Position numbers and translations under genes: made by a program
In this document: piece after piece, positions 17,875 to 26,688 of the stretch
Layout: the number at the start of each line of letters is the position of its first letter
Position numbering within the stretch: the first letter of the stretch is position 1
Assembly: GCA_020025345.1 (NCBI GenBank)
Contig: JAHHSH010000001.1
Location: forward strand, 22,020-86,019
Length of the DNA stretch: 64,000 nucleotides
Direction of reading: 5' to 3'
From: Oscillospiraceae bacterium
GTDB lineage: Bacteria; Bacillota; Clostridia; Oscillospirales; Oscillospiraceae
Notes under the pieces: generated by a model
What the model saw: the letters and a program-made list of their open reading frames with translations, nothing else
Database searches by the model: none
What the model was told of the DNA's origin: nothing

Positions 17875-20514
17875 TTATTTCACCTTTTCGGCCACAAAAT
17901 CATCCACAGCAGCCAGTGCATCGTCGATCTTCAGCACTTCCGTACCGCCACCCATAGCGCTGTCGGGCTTGCCGCCGCCGCGGCCGCCAACAATAGGCGC
18001 AATGTTCTTAATGAGGTCGCCGGCCTTGACGCCACGGGCAATGGCTTCCTTGCCGCATACGGCCAGCAGCGTCACCTTGCCCTCATGAGCGCAGGCCATC
18101 ACGCCCACCACCAGCGGATCCTTATCCCGCAGGAAGTCGCCCATCTTGCGCATGGTGTTGTTATCCATATCGGAGCGCTGTACCGTCACCACATGGAGGC
18201 CGCTGACCTCCTTGGCGCCCATCAGGCACTGACGGGCATCGCCCAGGCAGGCCTCAGCGCGCATCTGATCGAGTGCATGGCGCATTTCCTTCATCTCTGC
18301 CACCTGCTGATCCAGCTTGGCACACAGCTCACCGGGATTGGTCTTCAGCGTCTGTGCCGCACGGAACAGGCGCTCCTGATTGCGGTTCATGACCTCCAGA
18401 GACAGCTTACCCACGGTCGCCTCAATACGGCGCACGCCGGAGGCCACAGAGCCCTCGGACTTAATACGGAACGCGCCCACCTTGGCGGTGTTGCTGGTAT
18501 GAGTACCGCCGCAGAACTCCATGGACACATCGCCCATTTCCACCACGCGGACCACATCGCCGTACTTCTCGCCGAACATAGCCACAGCGCCCTTCTTCTT
18601 GGCCTCCTCGATGGGCAGCACCTCGGTGACGACCTCCGTGCCATCCAGCACGCTGTTGTTCACCAGCAGATCGATCTCCGCCAGCTGCTCGGGCGTAATA
18701 CCCTCAAAGTGGGTAAAGTCGAAGCGCAGACGATCCGGCTCCACCAGAGAACCGGCCTGATGCACATGGTCGCCCAGCACCTTCTTCAATGCTGCGTGCA
18801 GCAGATGGGTGGCGCTGTGGGCGCGGCGGATGGCGTTGCGGCGCTCCTTATCAAAGGAGACAGTGCACACATCGCCGCTCCGAAGCACACCGCGGGCCAC
18901 CTGACCGTAGTGCAGGTACTTGCCGCCCTGATTCTTCTGGACGTTGCTCACCGTGAACTCGCCCTCCGGGCCGCAGATCACGCCGTGGTCGGCCACCTGA
19001 CCGCCCATCTCGGCGTACATGACCGTGCGATCCAACACCACGATGGCATCCACACCGGCAACGATCTCACTGCGCTCCTCCTCGTCAGAGAGGATGGCCA
19101 GCACCTTGCCCTCGGTCACATCCTTGTCATAGCCCTCAAACTCGGTGGCAGGCATATCCTTGCCCAGCTCCACACCGGCCCAGCCCAGATCACCCAGAGC
19201 CTTGCGAGCCTCACGGGCGCGCTCCTTCTGCTCCTGCATGAGGGCGTGGAATGCCTCCTCGTCCACGGTCATATTCTCCTCTTCCACCATCTCCATGGTC
19301 AGATCAATGGGGAAGCCATAGGTGTCGTACAGCTTAAAGGCGTCAGCGCCGGAGAACACCGTCTCGCCGCTGGCCTTATGCCCCTCCAGCATCTCGTTGT
19401 AGATGCGCATACCACCGTCGATGGTGCGGGCAAAGTTCTCCTCCTCCGTACGGATGACCTTGGTGATATAGGCCTGCTTCTCCCGCAGATCGGGGTACTG
19501 ACCCTCGTTCTCGTGGATGACGGTATCCACCACCTCATAGAGGAAGGGATTCTCCACACCAAGGAGCTTACCATGGCGGGCAGCGCGGCGCAGCAGACGG
19601 CGCAGCACATAGCCGCGGCCCTCATTGCTGGGCAGCACGCCGTCGCAGATCATGAAGGTAGCAGAACGGATATGGTCGGTGATCACACGCAGGGAAACAT
19701 CCCGCTTCTCGGTCTGGCCATAGTAAGCGCCGGTCAGTTCGGACACCTTGTTTGTGATATTCATCACCGTATCCACATCAAAGAGGGAGTTCACGTTCTG
19801 GCAGGCCACTGCCAAACGCTCCAGGCCCATGCCGGTATCGATATTCTTCTGGACAAGGTCGGTGTAGTTGCCCTGTCCGTCGTTATCGAACTGGGAGAAC
19901 ACATTGTTCCAGATCTCCATATAACGGTCGCACTCGCAGCCCACGGTGCAGCCGGGCTTGCCGCAGCCGTACTCGGGTCCGCGGTCGTAGTACACCTCGG
20001 AGCAGGGGCCGCAGGGGCCGGAGCCGTGCTCCCAGAAGTTGTCCTCCTTGCCGAAACGGAAGATGCGCTCGACAGGAATGCCGATCTCATCGTGCCAGAT
20101 GTGGAATGCCTCGTCATCGTCCTGATAGATGGAGGGGTACAGACGGTCGGCCTCCAGGCCCACTACCTCCGTCAGGAACTCCCAGCACCAATGCAGGGCA
20201 TCATGCTTGAAGTAGTCGCCGAAAGAGAAGTTACCCAGCATCTCAAAATAGGTACCGTGGCGGGCCGTCTTACCCACGTTGTCAATATCGCCGGTGCGGA
20301 TGCACTTCTGGCAGGTACAGACACGGCGGCGGGGCGGCTCCTCCTCACCCTTGAACCAGGGCTTCATGGGGGTCATGCCGGCGTTGATGAGCAGGATGGA
20401 CTTGTCACCCTGAGGCACCAGAGAAAAGCTAGGCAGGCGCAGATGGCCCTTGCTCTCAAAGAAGCTGAGGAACATCTCACGCAGTTCATTTACTCCGTGA
20501 TAGGGATGGGACAT
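17875..20514 (-). CDS. alaS: Alanine--tRNA ligase
   Basis: Charges tRNA-Ala. The 879-residue protein has the class II catalytic core at the N-terminus (FFESKGHLRLPSFSLVPQGD, RRRVCTCQKCIRTGDIDNVG), a middle tRNA-binding domain, the editing domain with HSATHLLHAAL (about residue 565) and CGGTHTSNTA (about 665), and a C-terminal DHHA1 domain ending GGRGGGKPDSAMGGG. I place the start at 20514 (AAGGAGAG upstream); the longer frame adds 21 residues that run into the T-box terminator. Expression is controlled by the T-box leader upstream. Confidence 0.97.
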   Translation of the reverse strand: MSHPYHGVNELREMFLSFFESKGHLRLPSFSLVPQGDKSILLINAGMTPMKPWFKGEEEPPRRRVCTCQKCIRTGDIDNVGKTARHGTYFEMLGNFSFGDYFKHDALHWCWEFLTEVVGLEADRLYPSIYQDDDEAFHIWHDEIGIPVERIFRFGKEDNFWEHGSGPCGPCSEVYYDRGPEYGCGKPGCTVGCECDRYMEIWNNVFSQFDNDGQGNYTDLVQKNIDTGMGLERLAVACQNVNSLFDVDTVMNITNKVSELTGAYYGQTEKRDVSLRVITDHIRSATFMICDGVLPSNEGRGYVLRRLLRRAARHGKLLGVENPFLYEVVDTVIHENEGQYPDLREKQAYITKVIRTEEENFARTIDGGMRIYNEMLEGHKASGETVFSGADAFKLYDTYGFPIDLTMEMVEEENMTVDEEAFHALMQEQKERAREARKALGDLGWAGVELGKDMPATEFEGYDKDVTEGKVLAILSDEEERSEIVAGVDAIVVLDRTVMYAEMGGQVADHGVICGPEGEFTVSNVQKNQGGKYLHYGQVARGVLRSGDVCTVSFDKERRNAIRRAHSATHLLHAALKKVLGDHVHQAGSLVEPDRLRFDFTHFEGITPEQLAEIDLLVNNSVLDGTEVVTEVLPIEEAKKKGAVAMFGEKYGDVVRVVEMGDVSMEFCGGTHTSNTAKVGAFRIKSEGSVASGVRRIEATVGKLSLEVMNRNQERLFRAAQTLKTNPGELCAKLDQQVAEMKEMRHALDQMRAEACLGDARQCLMGAKEVSGLHVVTVQRSDMDNNTMRKMGDFLRDKDPLVVGVMACAHEGKVTLLAVCGKEAIARGVKAGDLIKNIAPIVGGRGGGKPDSAMGGGTEVLKIDDALAAVDDFVAEKVK

Positions 20515-20552
20515 AGTGGTTCTCTCCTTTATCGTAGAAAATTTAAATACTG

Positions 20553-20788
20553 CAAAAAAATAGACCTCCACCCACACATAGGGGCGAAGATCTCTTCACG
20601 GTACCACCCTAATTTGACAGCCAAAGGCCATCATCTCAGTCATCCGATAACGGGGATGGGGCGTACCGCTCCTCGCGGTCAGCTCAGAAGTGGCTGCCGT
20701 ATCTCCGACACCTGACGGGCTTGCACCCTCCCCGTCTCGCTGTCCGGGCGGAAAAAACGGCTCGTTTCCTCACAGCATTTCTGATATC
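20553..20788 (-). promoter_or_regulatory. T-box leader (alanine) of alaS
   Basis: On the minus strand the T-box sequence AGGGTGGTACCGTG (complement of 20597-20610) is present. It is followed by a 12-bp terminator stem (arms complement of 20582-20593 and 20562-20573) and seven T residues. Upstream is a Stem I with the apical segment GGGTGCAAGCC. A GCT alanine codon (complement of 20681-20683) in the context CTGAGCTGACC, about 106 bases into the leader, is the likely specifier. Uncharged tRNA-Ala would stabilise the antiterminator and allow alaS transcription. Specifier position is inferred. Confidence 0.9.
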
Positions 20789-20794
20789 TTAATT

Positions 20795-20822
20795 ATTTTA
20801 CCATATTTCGCACCATTGTCAA
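20795..20822 (-). promoter_or_regulatory. Promoter of the alaS T-box transcript
   Basis: Minus-strand TTGACA (complement of 20817-20822), 16-base spacer, TAAAAT (complement of 20795-20800). Transcription would begin near 20788. Confidence 0.75.
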
Positions 20823-20866
20823 CTGTATTCCCGCGAGAAATCCACCTCTTTTTGGCACTTTTGCCC

Positions 20867-20894
20867 TTGCAGAACCCCGTCAGTCTGCTATACT
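20867..20894 (+). promoter_or_regulatory. Promoter of the DUF1275 gene
   Basis: TTGCAG (20867-20872), 16-base spacer, TATACT (20889-20894), 39 bases before the GTG start. It is divergent from the alaS promoter. Confidence 0.5.
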
Positions 20895-20933
20895 GGTAGT
20901 AACATATAAATTTTTCGTAAAGGAAGTGGTACC

Positions 20934-21647
20934 GTGGAGAGAAAGCTCCCGGCAGATGCTCTGCGGCATATGTCTTTTGCCGTGGTAGGCGGTTTCTTTG
21001 GTGCCTACGCCATTTTAGGTCCCTGTGGCCTGTTTGGCAATGCCCAGACCGTGAACCTGCTGCAGCTGCTGTTTGACTCGCTATTTGGTCAGTGGTACTC
21101 GTTTCTGCTCCACGTCGGAGCCTTATTGTGCTACATTCTCGGTGTCATGGCTGCCGTGATCCTGCGTCACAAGTACCAGCGAAACGTCGGTCGCATCAGT
21201 CCTATTATCACCGCTGTCTGCACTCTTTTACTGGATGTTTTCCCCCCGGATATGCCCCACATGGCTTTTCTCTATCCTATCTTCTTCTGCATGAGCTTCC
21301 AGTGGACTGCTTTCTCCGGCGCCTGTGGTTTTAATAGTTCCACCATCTTTTCCACTAACAACGTAAAGCAGGCCTCCATCGGCCTTGCTGAGTTCATCTG
21401 TGATGGGGATCGCACTCACCTGCGCCGCACCGTTTTCTTTGCTCGCACCCTCATCTCCTTCCATTTCGGAGCAGCGCTGGCCTTTCTGGTCATTCGGTGG
21501 GCACCCACCCACGCCACCTTGTGCGCACTGCCTCTGATTCTTCTCTCCTATGTCACTGTGATCCATGAGGAGCGGGTCGCCGCAGCCTCTGAGGAATGCG
21601 TTTCCGAGGAATGTACTTCCGTGGAAGAACCTACGCTCAGCGCTTGA
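20934..21647 (+). CDS. DUF1275 (YoaK-like) membrane protein
   Basis: A 237-residue protein with about six membrane segments, beginning LRHMSFAVVGGFFGAYAILGPCG and showing the DUF1275 features GNAQTVNLLQL and the mid-protein GFNSSTIFSTNNVKQAS. The family is predicted to be transporters; function is not established. The C-terminus has a short acidic Cys/Glu tail (SEECVSEECTSVEEP). The start is GTG, supported by AAAGGAAG. A terminator follows. Confidence 0.85.
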   Translation: MERKLPADALRHMSFAVVGGFFGAYAILGPCGLFGNAQTVNLLQLLFDSLFGQWYSFLLHVGALLCYILGVMAAVILRHKYQRNVGRISPIITAVCTLLLDVFPPDMPHMAFLYPIFFCMSFQWTAFSGACGFNSSTIFSTNNVKQASIGLAEFICDGDRTHLRRTVFFARTLISFHFGAALAFLVIRWAPTHATLCALPLILLSYVTVIHEERVAAASEECVSEECTSVEEPTLSA

Positions 21648-21670
21648 GCGCACTAAAACTTCATCTAATC

Positions 21671-21713
21671 CAAAGCAGTACCAGGGATCACCGCCTTGGT
21701 ACTGCTTTTTATC
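21671..21713. terminator. Terminator after the DUF1275 gene
   Basis: AAAGCAGTACCA (21672-21683) pairs with TGGTACTGCTTT (21697-21708), followed by T residues. Confidence 0.85.
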
Positions 21714-21966
21714 TATGTCTTTTAAATTAGCGAATGTCCCACAGTAGTGGTTTTGCGGCGCTGCGCCGAGAAATCGTAATCGCACAGCCGCCGGAGGAGA
21801 AATCGGTCAAGGTCTTCCCCTCCATCGTCTCTGGCGTCGAACCAGAAATTTTGATTTTCTCCAGCAGTATACATGTATTTTGCCTCTGCAGAGTACGCAT
21901 GACCAGAAAACCTGAGCGTTCCCAGTAGATTGCCCCGATAAAATGAAAACAGCATTTCTTGGGTAA
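21714..21966. other. Unassigned stretch, possible gene remnant
   Basis: Both strands hold short open frames (for example a minus-strand frame reading FWFDARDDGGEDLDRFLLRR) but none has a ribosome binding site or full-length partner. It may be the tail of a decayed gene, which I cannot name. Composition shifts from GC-rich to AT-rich towards the next gene. Confidence 0.3.
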
Positions 21967-22017
21967 TTGAAAGATTGGGAAGAATGTGCTAACATAGCAG
22001 TTAGCCGCAACTAACTG
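21967..22017 (+). promoter_or_regulatory. Promoter with a palindromic operator
   Basis: TTGAAA (21967-21972), 17-base spacer and TAACAT (21990-21995) are followed directly by the inverted repeat CAGTTAG-N6-CTAACTG (21998-22017), which covers the expected start of transcription. A repressor bound there would block the hydrolase gene 140 bases downstream. The regulator is unknown. Confidence 0.5.
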
Positions 22018-22157
22018 TTGCGAGCATCTTTACGTTTTGTCTGCGGCCAGTTGCATGGAATTTAAATCTTTTCGATTTATCAAAATAAATTCCAGTTATT
22101 TTGTAAATGCGGCGAATTCAACTATTTCCTTGAAGCTTTGAAGAGGAGGATTTCTTT

Positions 22158-22946
22158 ATGATTTTTAATACAATGGGAGTTAAATCAAATCCGGCAATAT
22201 TGTTTTTTCATGCGATGGGGGTCACTGGCGACAGCAGTATTCCGGTAGCAGATTTTTTAAAAGAACAATATTATTGCATGATGCCTACTTCAACCGTGTA
22301 TTGCGCAGGGCAAAAGTATATCGGTAAGGCCGACGAAATCCGCCAGATTGAAAACTTTCTCCGGGAGCAGGGAATCAATAAGCTTGCGTTGATCGTTGCT
22401 TCCTCCCTAGGCGCAGATCTGGCAATGGCTTTTCTGACACAATCAAAAATTCCGGTGGAGCATGTATTTTTCGATGGAGGACAGTTTGCTCAAATTGGCA
22501 AAATGACCCGTTGTATCATGACGCCATTTTTATATTTGGCAATGAAAAGCCTGTACTGGACAAAAGGAAAAACACTGAAGAAAATCCTCTGGTGCGATGA
22601 TGAAACGATCAAGCCTTATTTCATCGAGGCAGGAAAAAACCTCACTTATAGAAATCTTCACTGCCAGCTGGCGGATAGTCTGGAAAACGAGCCTTTTCCA
22701 GTGCTGCCAGAAAAATTACAAAAGTGCACTTTTTGGGAATTCGGAAGTGCTGAAGACCATTTCAAATATCGCAAAAGTGTTATGCAGACATATGCACATG
22801 GAAATTTCCCGGTTTTTGACAAATTCAATCACATGCAGTTTCAGATTCGTGAGCCGAAAGGCTTTGCAGAAATGCTGGTATCGGTGATAACGAAAAATGA
22901 ACTGCCGCAGTTGCCATTTTTACGATTGAACGAGTCAGAAAGGTGA
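22158..22946 (+). CDS. Alpha/beta-hydrolase-like protein
   Basis: A 262-residue protein with an alpha/beta-hydrolase pattern: ILFFHAMGVTGDSS near the N-terminus (oxyanion region), LALIVASSLGADLAMAFL with the nucleophile Ser in A-S-S-L-G (about residue 86), and the late histidine in FDKFNHMQFQIREP (about 228). Substrate unknown. Base composition is clearly AT-richer than the flanking genes and codon use differs (more AAA, ATT, TTT), suggesting acquisition by transfer. Start supported by GAGGAGG. A long hairpin terminator follows. Confidence 0.72.
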   Translation: MIFNTMGVKSNPAILFFHAMGVTGDSSIPVADFLKEQYYCMMPTSTVYCAGQKYIGKADEIRQIENFLREQGINKLALIVASSLGADLAMAFLTQSKIPVEHVFFDGGQFAQIGKMTRCIMTPFLYLAMKSLYWTKGKTLKKILWCDDETIKPYFIEAGKNLTYRNLHCQLADSLENEPFPVLPEKLQKCTFWEFGSAEDHFKYRKSVMQTYAHGNFPVFDKFNHMQFQIREPKGFAEMLVSVITKNELPQLPFLRLNESER

Positions 22947-23037
22947 AGCGGGCTATTTACTACTATTGCTCATCTCAATATGCCGTATTTGGCATCTGTA
23001 CAGATTCCTGCGCTTATATCCAATTGCAAGAACCCAT

Positions 23038-23088
23038 GAAAAGAAAGAAATGGAGTGTATCAAATGATACACTCCATTTCTTTTCAAG
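23038..23088. terminator. Long bidirectional terminator
   Basis: GAAATGGAGTGTATCA (23047-23062) pairs perfectly with 23065-23080 across a two-base gap, flanked by A-rich and T-rich tracts. It separates two convergent genes. Confidence 0.85.
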
Positions 23089-23143
23089 GTTTCTGAACTG
23101 CTTCCTTAGCTGGCGTTAACATTGGATCAACGCTCTTTTATCT

Positions 23144-24367
23144 TTATTTTGCCGACAGTTCTACAGCATGACGCACAAAGCTGTAGGGCGGTACTGCATG
23201 GGGCAGCTGCATCTGAAACACCATCTGGGGCGTCTTGGGGCAATCCAGTGCTTCCCCTTCCGCGTCCTTCATCATGGGCACGGTCATGGAGAAAGGCTTG
23301 GTGTCCGGCCCCACGATCTCCACCGTGTCACCGACAGAGAACTTGTTGCGCAGGCTCAAGGTGGCAAGGCCGTTTTCATCGCACTCCGTCACCACGGCGC
23401 AGATCTGCCAATCCCGGATATAGCGGGAATTCTCGTAATACTGGCCCGGCGCGCCGTAGAAAAAGCCGGTGGCGTAATGGCGATGGCTCACATGCTCCAC
23501 CTCATCCCGCCAAACAGGGTCGATAGGGCGACCTGCCGCCACATCGTCCAACACATGACGGTAAGCACCTGTGACGATGGCAGCATAGTAGGCGGATTTC
23601 GCGCGTCCCTCGATCTTCAGGCAATCTACGCCTGCGTCCATGAGATCGTCCAAATGGTCGATCATGCACATATCGCGGGAATTCATAATATAAGTGCCCT
23701 TTTCATCCTCAAAGACAGGGAAATACTCCCCGGGGCGCTTCTCCTCCATCAGTGCATACTGATAGCGGCAGGGCTGCGCGCAGGCGCCGCGGTTTGAATC
23801 GCGCCCGGTCATATAGTTGCTCAAAAGACAGCGGCCGGAGTAGCTGACGCACATAGCGCCATGGACAAAGGTCTCGATCTCCAGCTCCTTGGGCACGCGG
23901 CGGCGAATCTCCTGAATCTCCGTAAGGCTCAGCTCACGGGCCAGCACCACACGCTTGGCACCCAGATCGTACCAAGCCGCCGCACTGGCGTAGTTGGAGA
24001 TGGACTGCTGGGTGCTGATATGGCGCTCACAGTGGGGGGCATACTTCCCCGCCATGGTGAATGCGCCCAGATCCGCTACAATGAGGGCATCCACCCCCGC
24101 CGCATCCAGTTTTTCCAGATGGGCGGGCAGGTGATCCACCTCGCTGTTGCGCGGCATGGTGTTGACGGTCACATGAACCTTGACACCGTGCTCATGGGCA
24201 AACTGCACGGCCTTGGGCAGCTGTTCATCGGTAAAATTTCCGGCAAAGGAGCGCATGCCAAAGGCTGTGCCTGCCAGATATACGGCGTCTGCGCCGTAGC
24301 GTACGGCCATTTGCAGCCGTTCAAAATCCCCCGCTGGGGCTAACAATTCCGGTTTCTTTCTCATCAT
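23144..24367 (-). CDS. Peptidase U32 family protein (TrhP/YrrO-like)
   Basis: A 407-residue member of the U32 family. It starts KKPELLAPAGDFERLQMAVRYGADAVYL, and the U32 signature ETFVHGAMCVSYSGRCLLS is present near residue 163, with further conserved Cys in RGACAQPCRYQY (about 194). Members of this group (YhbU/YrrO) act in prephenate-dependent hydroxylation of uridine 34 in tRNA rather than as proteases. Its ATG overlaps the mltG stop codon as TGATG. The mltG-U32 adjacency is also seen in Bacillus. Confidence 0.92.
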   Translation of the reverse strand: MMRKKPELLAPAGDFERLQMAVRYGADAVYLAGTAFGMRSFAGNFTDEQLPKAVQFAHEHGVKVHVTVNTMPRNSEVDHLPAHLEKLDAAGVDALIVADLGAFTMAGKYAPHCERHISTQQSISNYASAAAWYDLGAKRVVLARELSLTEIQEIRRRVPKELEIETFVHGAMCVSYSGRCLLSNYMTGRDSNRGACAQPCRYQYALMEEKRPGEYFPVFEDEKGTYIMNSRDMCMIDHLDDLMDAGVDCLKIEGRAKSAYYAAIVTGAYRHVLDDVAAGRPIDPVWRDEVEHVSHRHYATGFFYGAPGQYYENSRYIRDWQICAVVTECDENGLATLSLRNKFSVGDTVEIVGPDTKPFSMTVPMMKDAEGEALDCPKTPQMVFQMQLPHAVPPYSFVRHAVELSAK

Positions 24368-25533
24368 CAGTCAGGCTGGTACATATCGCTGTTCACGAAG
24401 GCCAGATGGTCGTCATAATTGGTGAAGAAGTGGCTCACGCCGTCCTTACCGTAAGCAAAGTAGTAGTAATCCGTATTGCTGGGATACGTTGCTGCCAACA
24501 AAGAGGAGCGGCTGGGGTTGCAGATAGGTCCGGCAGGCAGACCCTGATAGCGATAGGTGTTATAGGGGCTGTCGATGTCGGTGGAGAACTCCGTATCCTC
24601 CATACCGTTGGTGCGCAGGATATAGTAGATGGTAGAATCCAGCTGCAGATAGCCTGCCGTCTCTCTTGAGGGATTTGCCAGACGGTTATAGAGCACCGAA
24701 CCGATATTGGCGCGCTCCTCGTCATCGCCGATGGCCTCCTTCTCAATGAGGGATGCCATGACCACGATGTCGTGGAAGCTGTGGCCGGACTTCTCAATAT
24801 CTGCGCGTACGCTCTCATCCATCCAACCATTGAAGTTATCCAGCAGACGACCCAGCGCCTTCTCCGGATCCTCATCTTCAAAGAACTCGTAGGTATCCGG
24901 AGCCAGATAGCCCTCCAACCGGGTAATATCGCCCAGCTGCTCGTTATTGATAAAGTCATAGCCCTCGAACACATAGTTCTTGGCGGCCTCTGTCAGAGCC
25001 TCTTCCGTGGAGACACCCTCCGCTGCCAGCAACGCAATGGTCTCCTGCACAGTGTAGCCCTCGGGGATGGTTACCCGCACCACGCCTTCCGGGATCAAGC
25101 TGTTGGAGGGGTTCATAGAATTGATCAGGCAGCGGAAGTCCATATCGGAATTCAGCTCATAGGTGCCCGGTCCAATGGTTTCCTTGGCATCAAACACGGA
25201 GCCGAAGATCAAAAACAGTGTCTTGGACTCAACAAGGCCGGCCTTCTTCAGCTTCGTAGCCACCTTGCCCACGCTCTCCCCCTTCTCCACCTCGATGGTG
25301 ACGGTCAAGGGCTCTTTATTCAACGCACACACATCGCTGACCATCAGCCATGCAATACCCGCCAACAGAGTAGAGGCCACGACCACGCTGGCGATGTAGA
25401 TCGCCACCTTCATGTTCTTCTGCTGTGCCTTGTTCCTCTGCTTTTTATGATGGGTTCTCTCGCTCTTTCCACTCTCCTGACGCACCTTTCGGGCATCCCA
25501 GCTAGTGGTCTCCGATTTCTTGGGATCAGACAT
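24367..25533 (-). CDS. mltG: Endolytic murein transglycosylase MltG
   Basis: MltG cuts nascent peptidoglycan strands and sets glycan length. The 388-residue protein has a basic cytosolic N-terminus (residues 1-40), one membrane segment (VAIYIASVVVASTLLAGIAW), a LysM-like segment (EVEKGESVGKVATKLKKAGL), and the YceG catalytic domain with RLEGYLAPDTYEF (about 206) and the catalytic Glu in VVMASLIEKEAIG (about 263). AGPICNPSRSSLLA is also conserved. Length is normal. Confidence 0.95.
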   Translation of the reverse strand: MSDPKKSETTSWDARKVRQESGKSERTHHKKQRNKAQQKNMKVAIYIASVVVASTLLAGIAWLMVSDVCALNKEPLTVTIEVEKGESVGKVATKLKKAGLVESKTLFLIFGSVFDAKETIGPGTYELNSDMDFRCLINSMNPSNSLIPEGVVRVTIPEGYTVQETIALLAAEGVSTEEALTEAAKNYVFEGYDFINNEQLGDITRLEGYLAPDTYEFFEDEDPEKALGRLLDNFNGWMDESVRADIEKSGHSFHDIVVMASLIEKEAIGDDEERANIGSVLYNRLANPSRETAGYLQLDSTIYYILRTNGMEDTEFSTDIDSPYNTYRYQGLPAGPICNPSRSSLLAATYPSNTDYYYFAYGKDGVSHFFTNYDDHLAFVNSDMYQPD

Positions 25534-25580
25534 ATCGTTCGTTCCTTTCTATTTTCTCAGCTGTGGCGGCGGGACAACGT

Positions 25581-25608
25581 ACCCCTCGCCGCCTTACAGC
25601 ATACAATA
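25581..25608 (+). promoter_or_regulatory. Possible mother-cell sporulation promoter
   Basis: CATACAATA (25600-25608) fits the -10 consensus of sigma-E/sigma-K promoters (CATANNNTA), and AC (25581-25582) lies 17 bases upstream as in sigma-K promoters. It sits 31 bases before the Cys-rich peptide start codon. No sigma-A promoter is evident at this spot. Inference from short motifs. Confidence 0.4.
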
Positions 25609-25638
25609 GCACAGATAAGAACAAGTGAGGTGACAAAA

Positions 25639-25773
25639 ATGTGCTTTGACAACAACTGTTCCTGCATCTGGCTGATCATCATCCTTGTGGTATTGTTCTG
25701 CTGCTGCGGTAACAACGGCTGTGGCTGCAACAACAATTGTGGTTGCAACAATAGCTGCGGCTGCAACTGCTAA
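25639..25773 (+). CDS. 44-residue cysteine-rich membrane peptide
   Basis: A tiny protein made of three parts: a short Cys-containing head (MCFDNNCSC), one hydrophobic segment (IWLIIILVVLF), and a tail of Cys, Gly and Asn in a CGCNN-like pattern. It has 13 cysteines in 44 residues. GAGGTG precedes the ATG at good spacing and a strong terminator follows, so it is a real gene. Similar high-cysteine mini-proteins occur in Clostridia under names such as chorion-class high-cysteine protein, with no proven function. The sporulation-type promoter suggests a spore-surface role (inference). Confidence 0.8.
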   Translation: MCFDNNCSCIWLIIILVVLFCCCGNNGCGCNNNCGCNNSCGCNC

Positions 25774-25789
25774 GGGGACATACCCGAAC

Positions 25790-25816
25790 GAGGCGCCTTC
25801 GGGCGCCTCATTTTTC
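25790..25816 (+). terminator. Terminator of the Cys-rich peptide gene
   Basis: GAGGCGCC-TTCG-GGCGCCTC with a stable UUCG tetraloop, followed by ATTTTTCTT. Confidence 0.92.
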
Positions 25817-25823
25817 TTATCCT

Positions 25824-26495
25824 TTACAGGACAAGCAGATCCTCCACCTGTGAGAGTACCTGCTGATGGATCTCCTCTACCGAGCGGATCTTCCCCCCGG
25901 CAGCGCAGTCGATCTTCGTCCAGCCGCAGCGCTCCACCACATAGGCGGCATTCTCCCGGCAGTGGCGCAAATATTCCGTGTCCTGCTCGTGGATATCGGC
26001 GTGCGTGCCCGTCTCCTGCTCCCGATGGCGCATCATCTGCTCGCTGATGTCTGTGGGCAGATCCAGATACAGTACCCGGGTCGGTACAGGCAGCCCCAAA
26101 AGCCGATACTCAAAGTCAAAGAGCCAGTCCAAAAACTGATCCCGCTCCTCCGCCGGCAGCTTGCTGGTCTGATGTACTGCGTTGGATGTGGTATAGCGAT
26201 CTGCGATCAGCAGTCCGCCCTTTTCATAGAACTCGCCCCAATCCTGTCGGTAGGAGGCGTAGCGATCCACGGCGTAAAAGGTGGCGGCGGCATAGGCATT
26301 CACATCCTCCGGCTTTCCACCGAACGCACCGGAAAGGTAAAGCCGGATCAGCGCAGAGGACTCCTCCTGATAGCGGGGAAACTCCAGCTTCCGGTAAGGG
26401 ATGCCACGGCGCTCCAGTTCTTGACACAGCATTCTTGTCTGTGTCGCCTTGCCGGAACCATCCGTGCCCTCAAATACGATCAATTTGCCGCTCAT
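25824..26495 (-). CDS. tmk: Thymidylate kinase-like protein (dTMP kinase)
   Basis: A 223-residue P-loop kinase. The Walker A is FEGTDGSGKATQTRML (residues about 8-23), followed by the substrate segment KLEFPRYQEESSALIRLYLSG and the DR-type motif LIADRYTTSNAVHQ (about 100) that contacts the nucleotide. It phosphorylates dTMP to dTDP. The start at 26495 follows AAAAGGGG; the farther upstream frame adds 17 residues without homology. Family alternatives within the dNK/TMK group are possible. Confidence 0.88.
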   Translation of the reverse strand: MSGKLIVFEGTDGSGKATQTRMLCQELERRGIPYRKLEFPRYQEESSALIRLYLSGAFGGKPEDVNAYAAATFYAVDRYASYRQDWGEFYEKGGLLIADRYTTSNAVHQTSKLPAEERDQFLDWLFDFEYRLLGLPVPTRVLYLDLPTDISEQMMRHREQETGTHADIHEQDTEYLRHCRENAAYVVERCGWTKIDCAAGGKIRSVEEIHQQVLSQVEDLLVL

Positions 26496-26630
26496 GAAGT
26501 ATACCCCTTTTCTGCGCAACTCAATATTACCACATAATATCATCATATTTTAACACAGTATTCCCTGTTTGTCCACGATAAAACACGCTCTTACGACAAA
26601 AACCGACTTTGTCCTCGCAGGGAGCAGCGG

Positions 26631-26659
26631 TTGAAAATCAGCGGCATTTATGGTATGTT
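26631..26659 (+). promoter_or_regulatory. Promoter of the glycosylase gene
   Basis: TTGAAA (26631-26636), 17-base spacer, TATGTT (26654-26659), 30 bases before the start codon. Confidence 0.6.
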
Positions 26660-26688
26660 AGTTCCACAAACCGAGAGGAGATGTTGGT

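Noticed and set aside
17860..20715. Open frame of 951 codons antisense to alaS
   Set aside because: It mirrors alaS codon by codon, has no ribosome binding site and gives a His/Leu-rich sequence typical of the reverse of GC-biased coding DNA.
23144..24367. U32 gene as a secreted protease
   Set aside because: No signal peptide, and the sequence matches the tRNA-hydroxylation subgroup.
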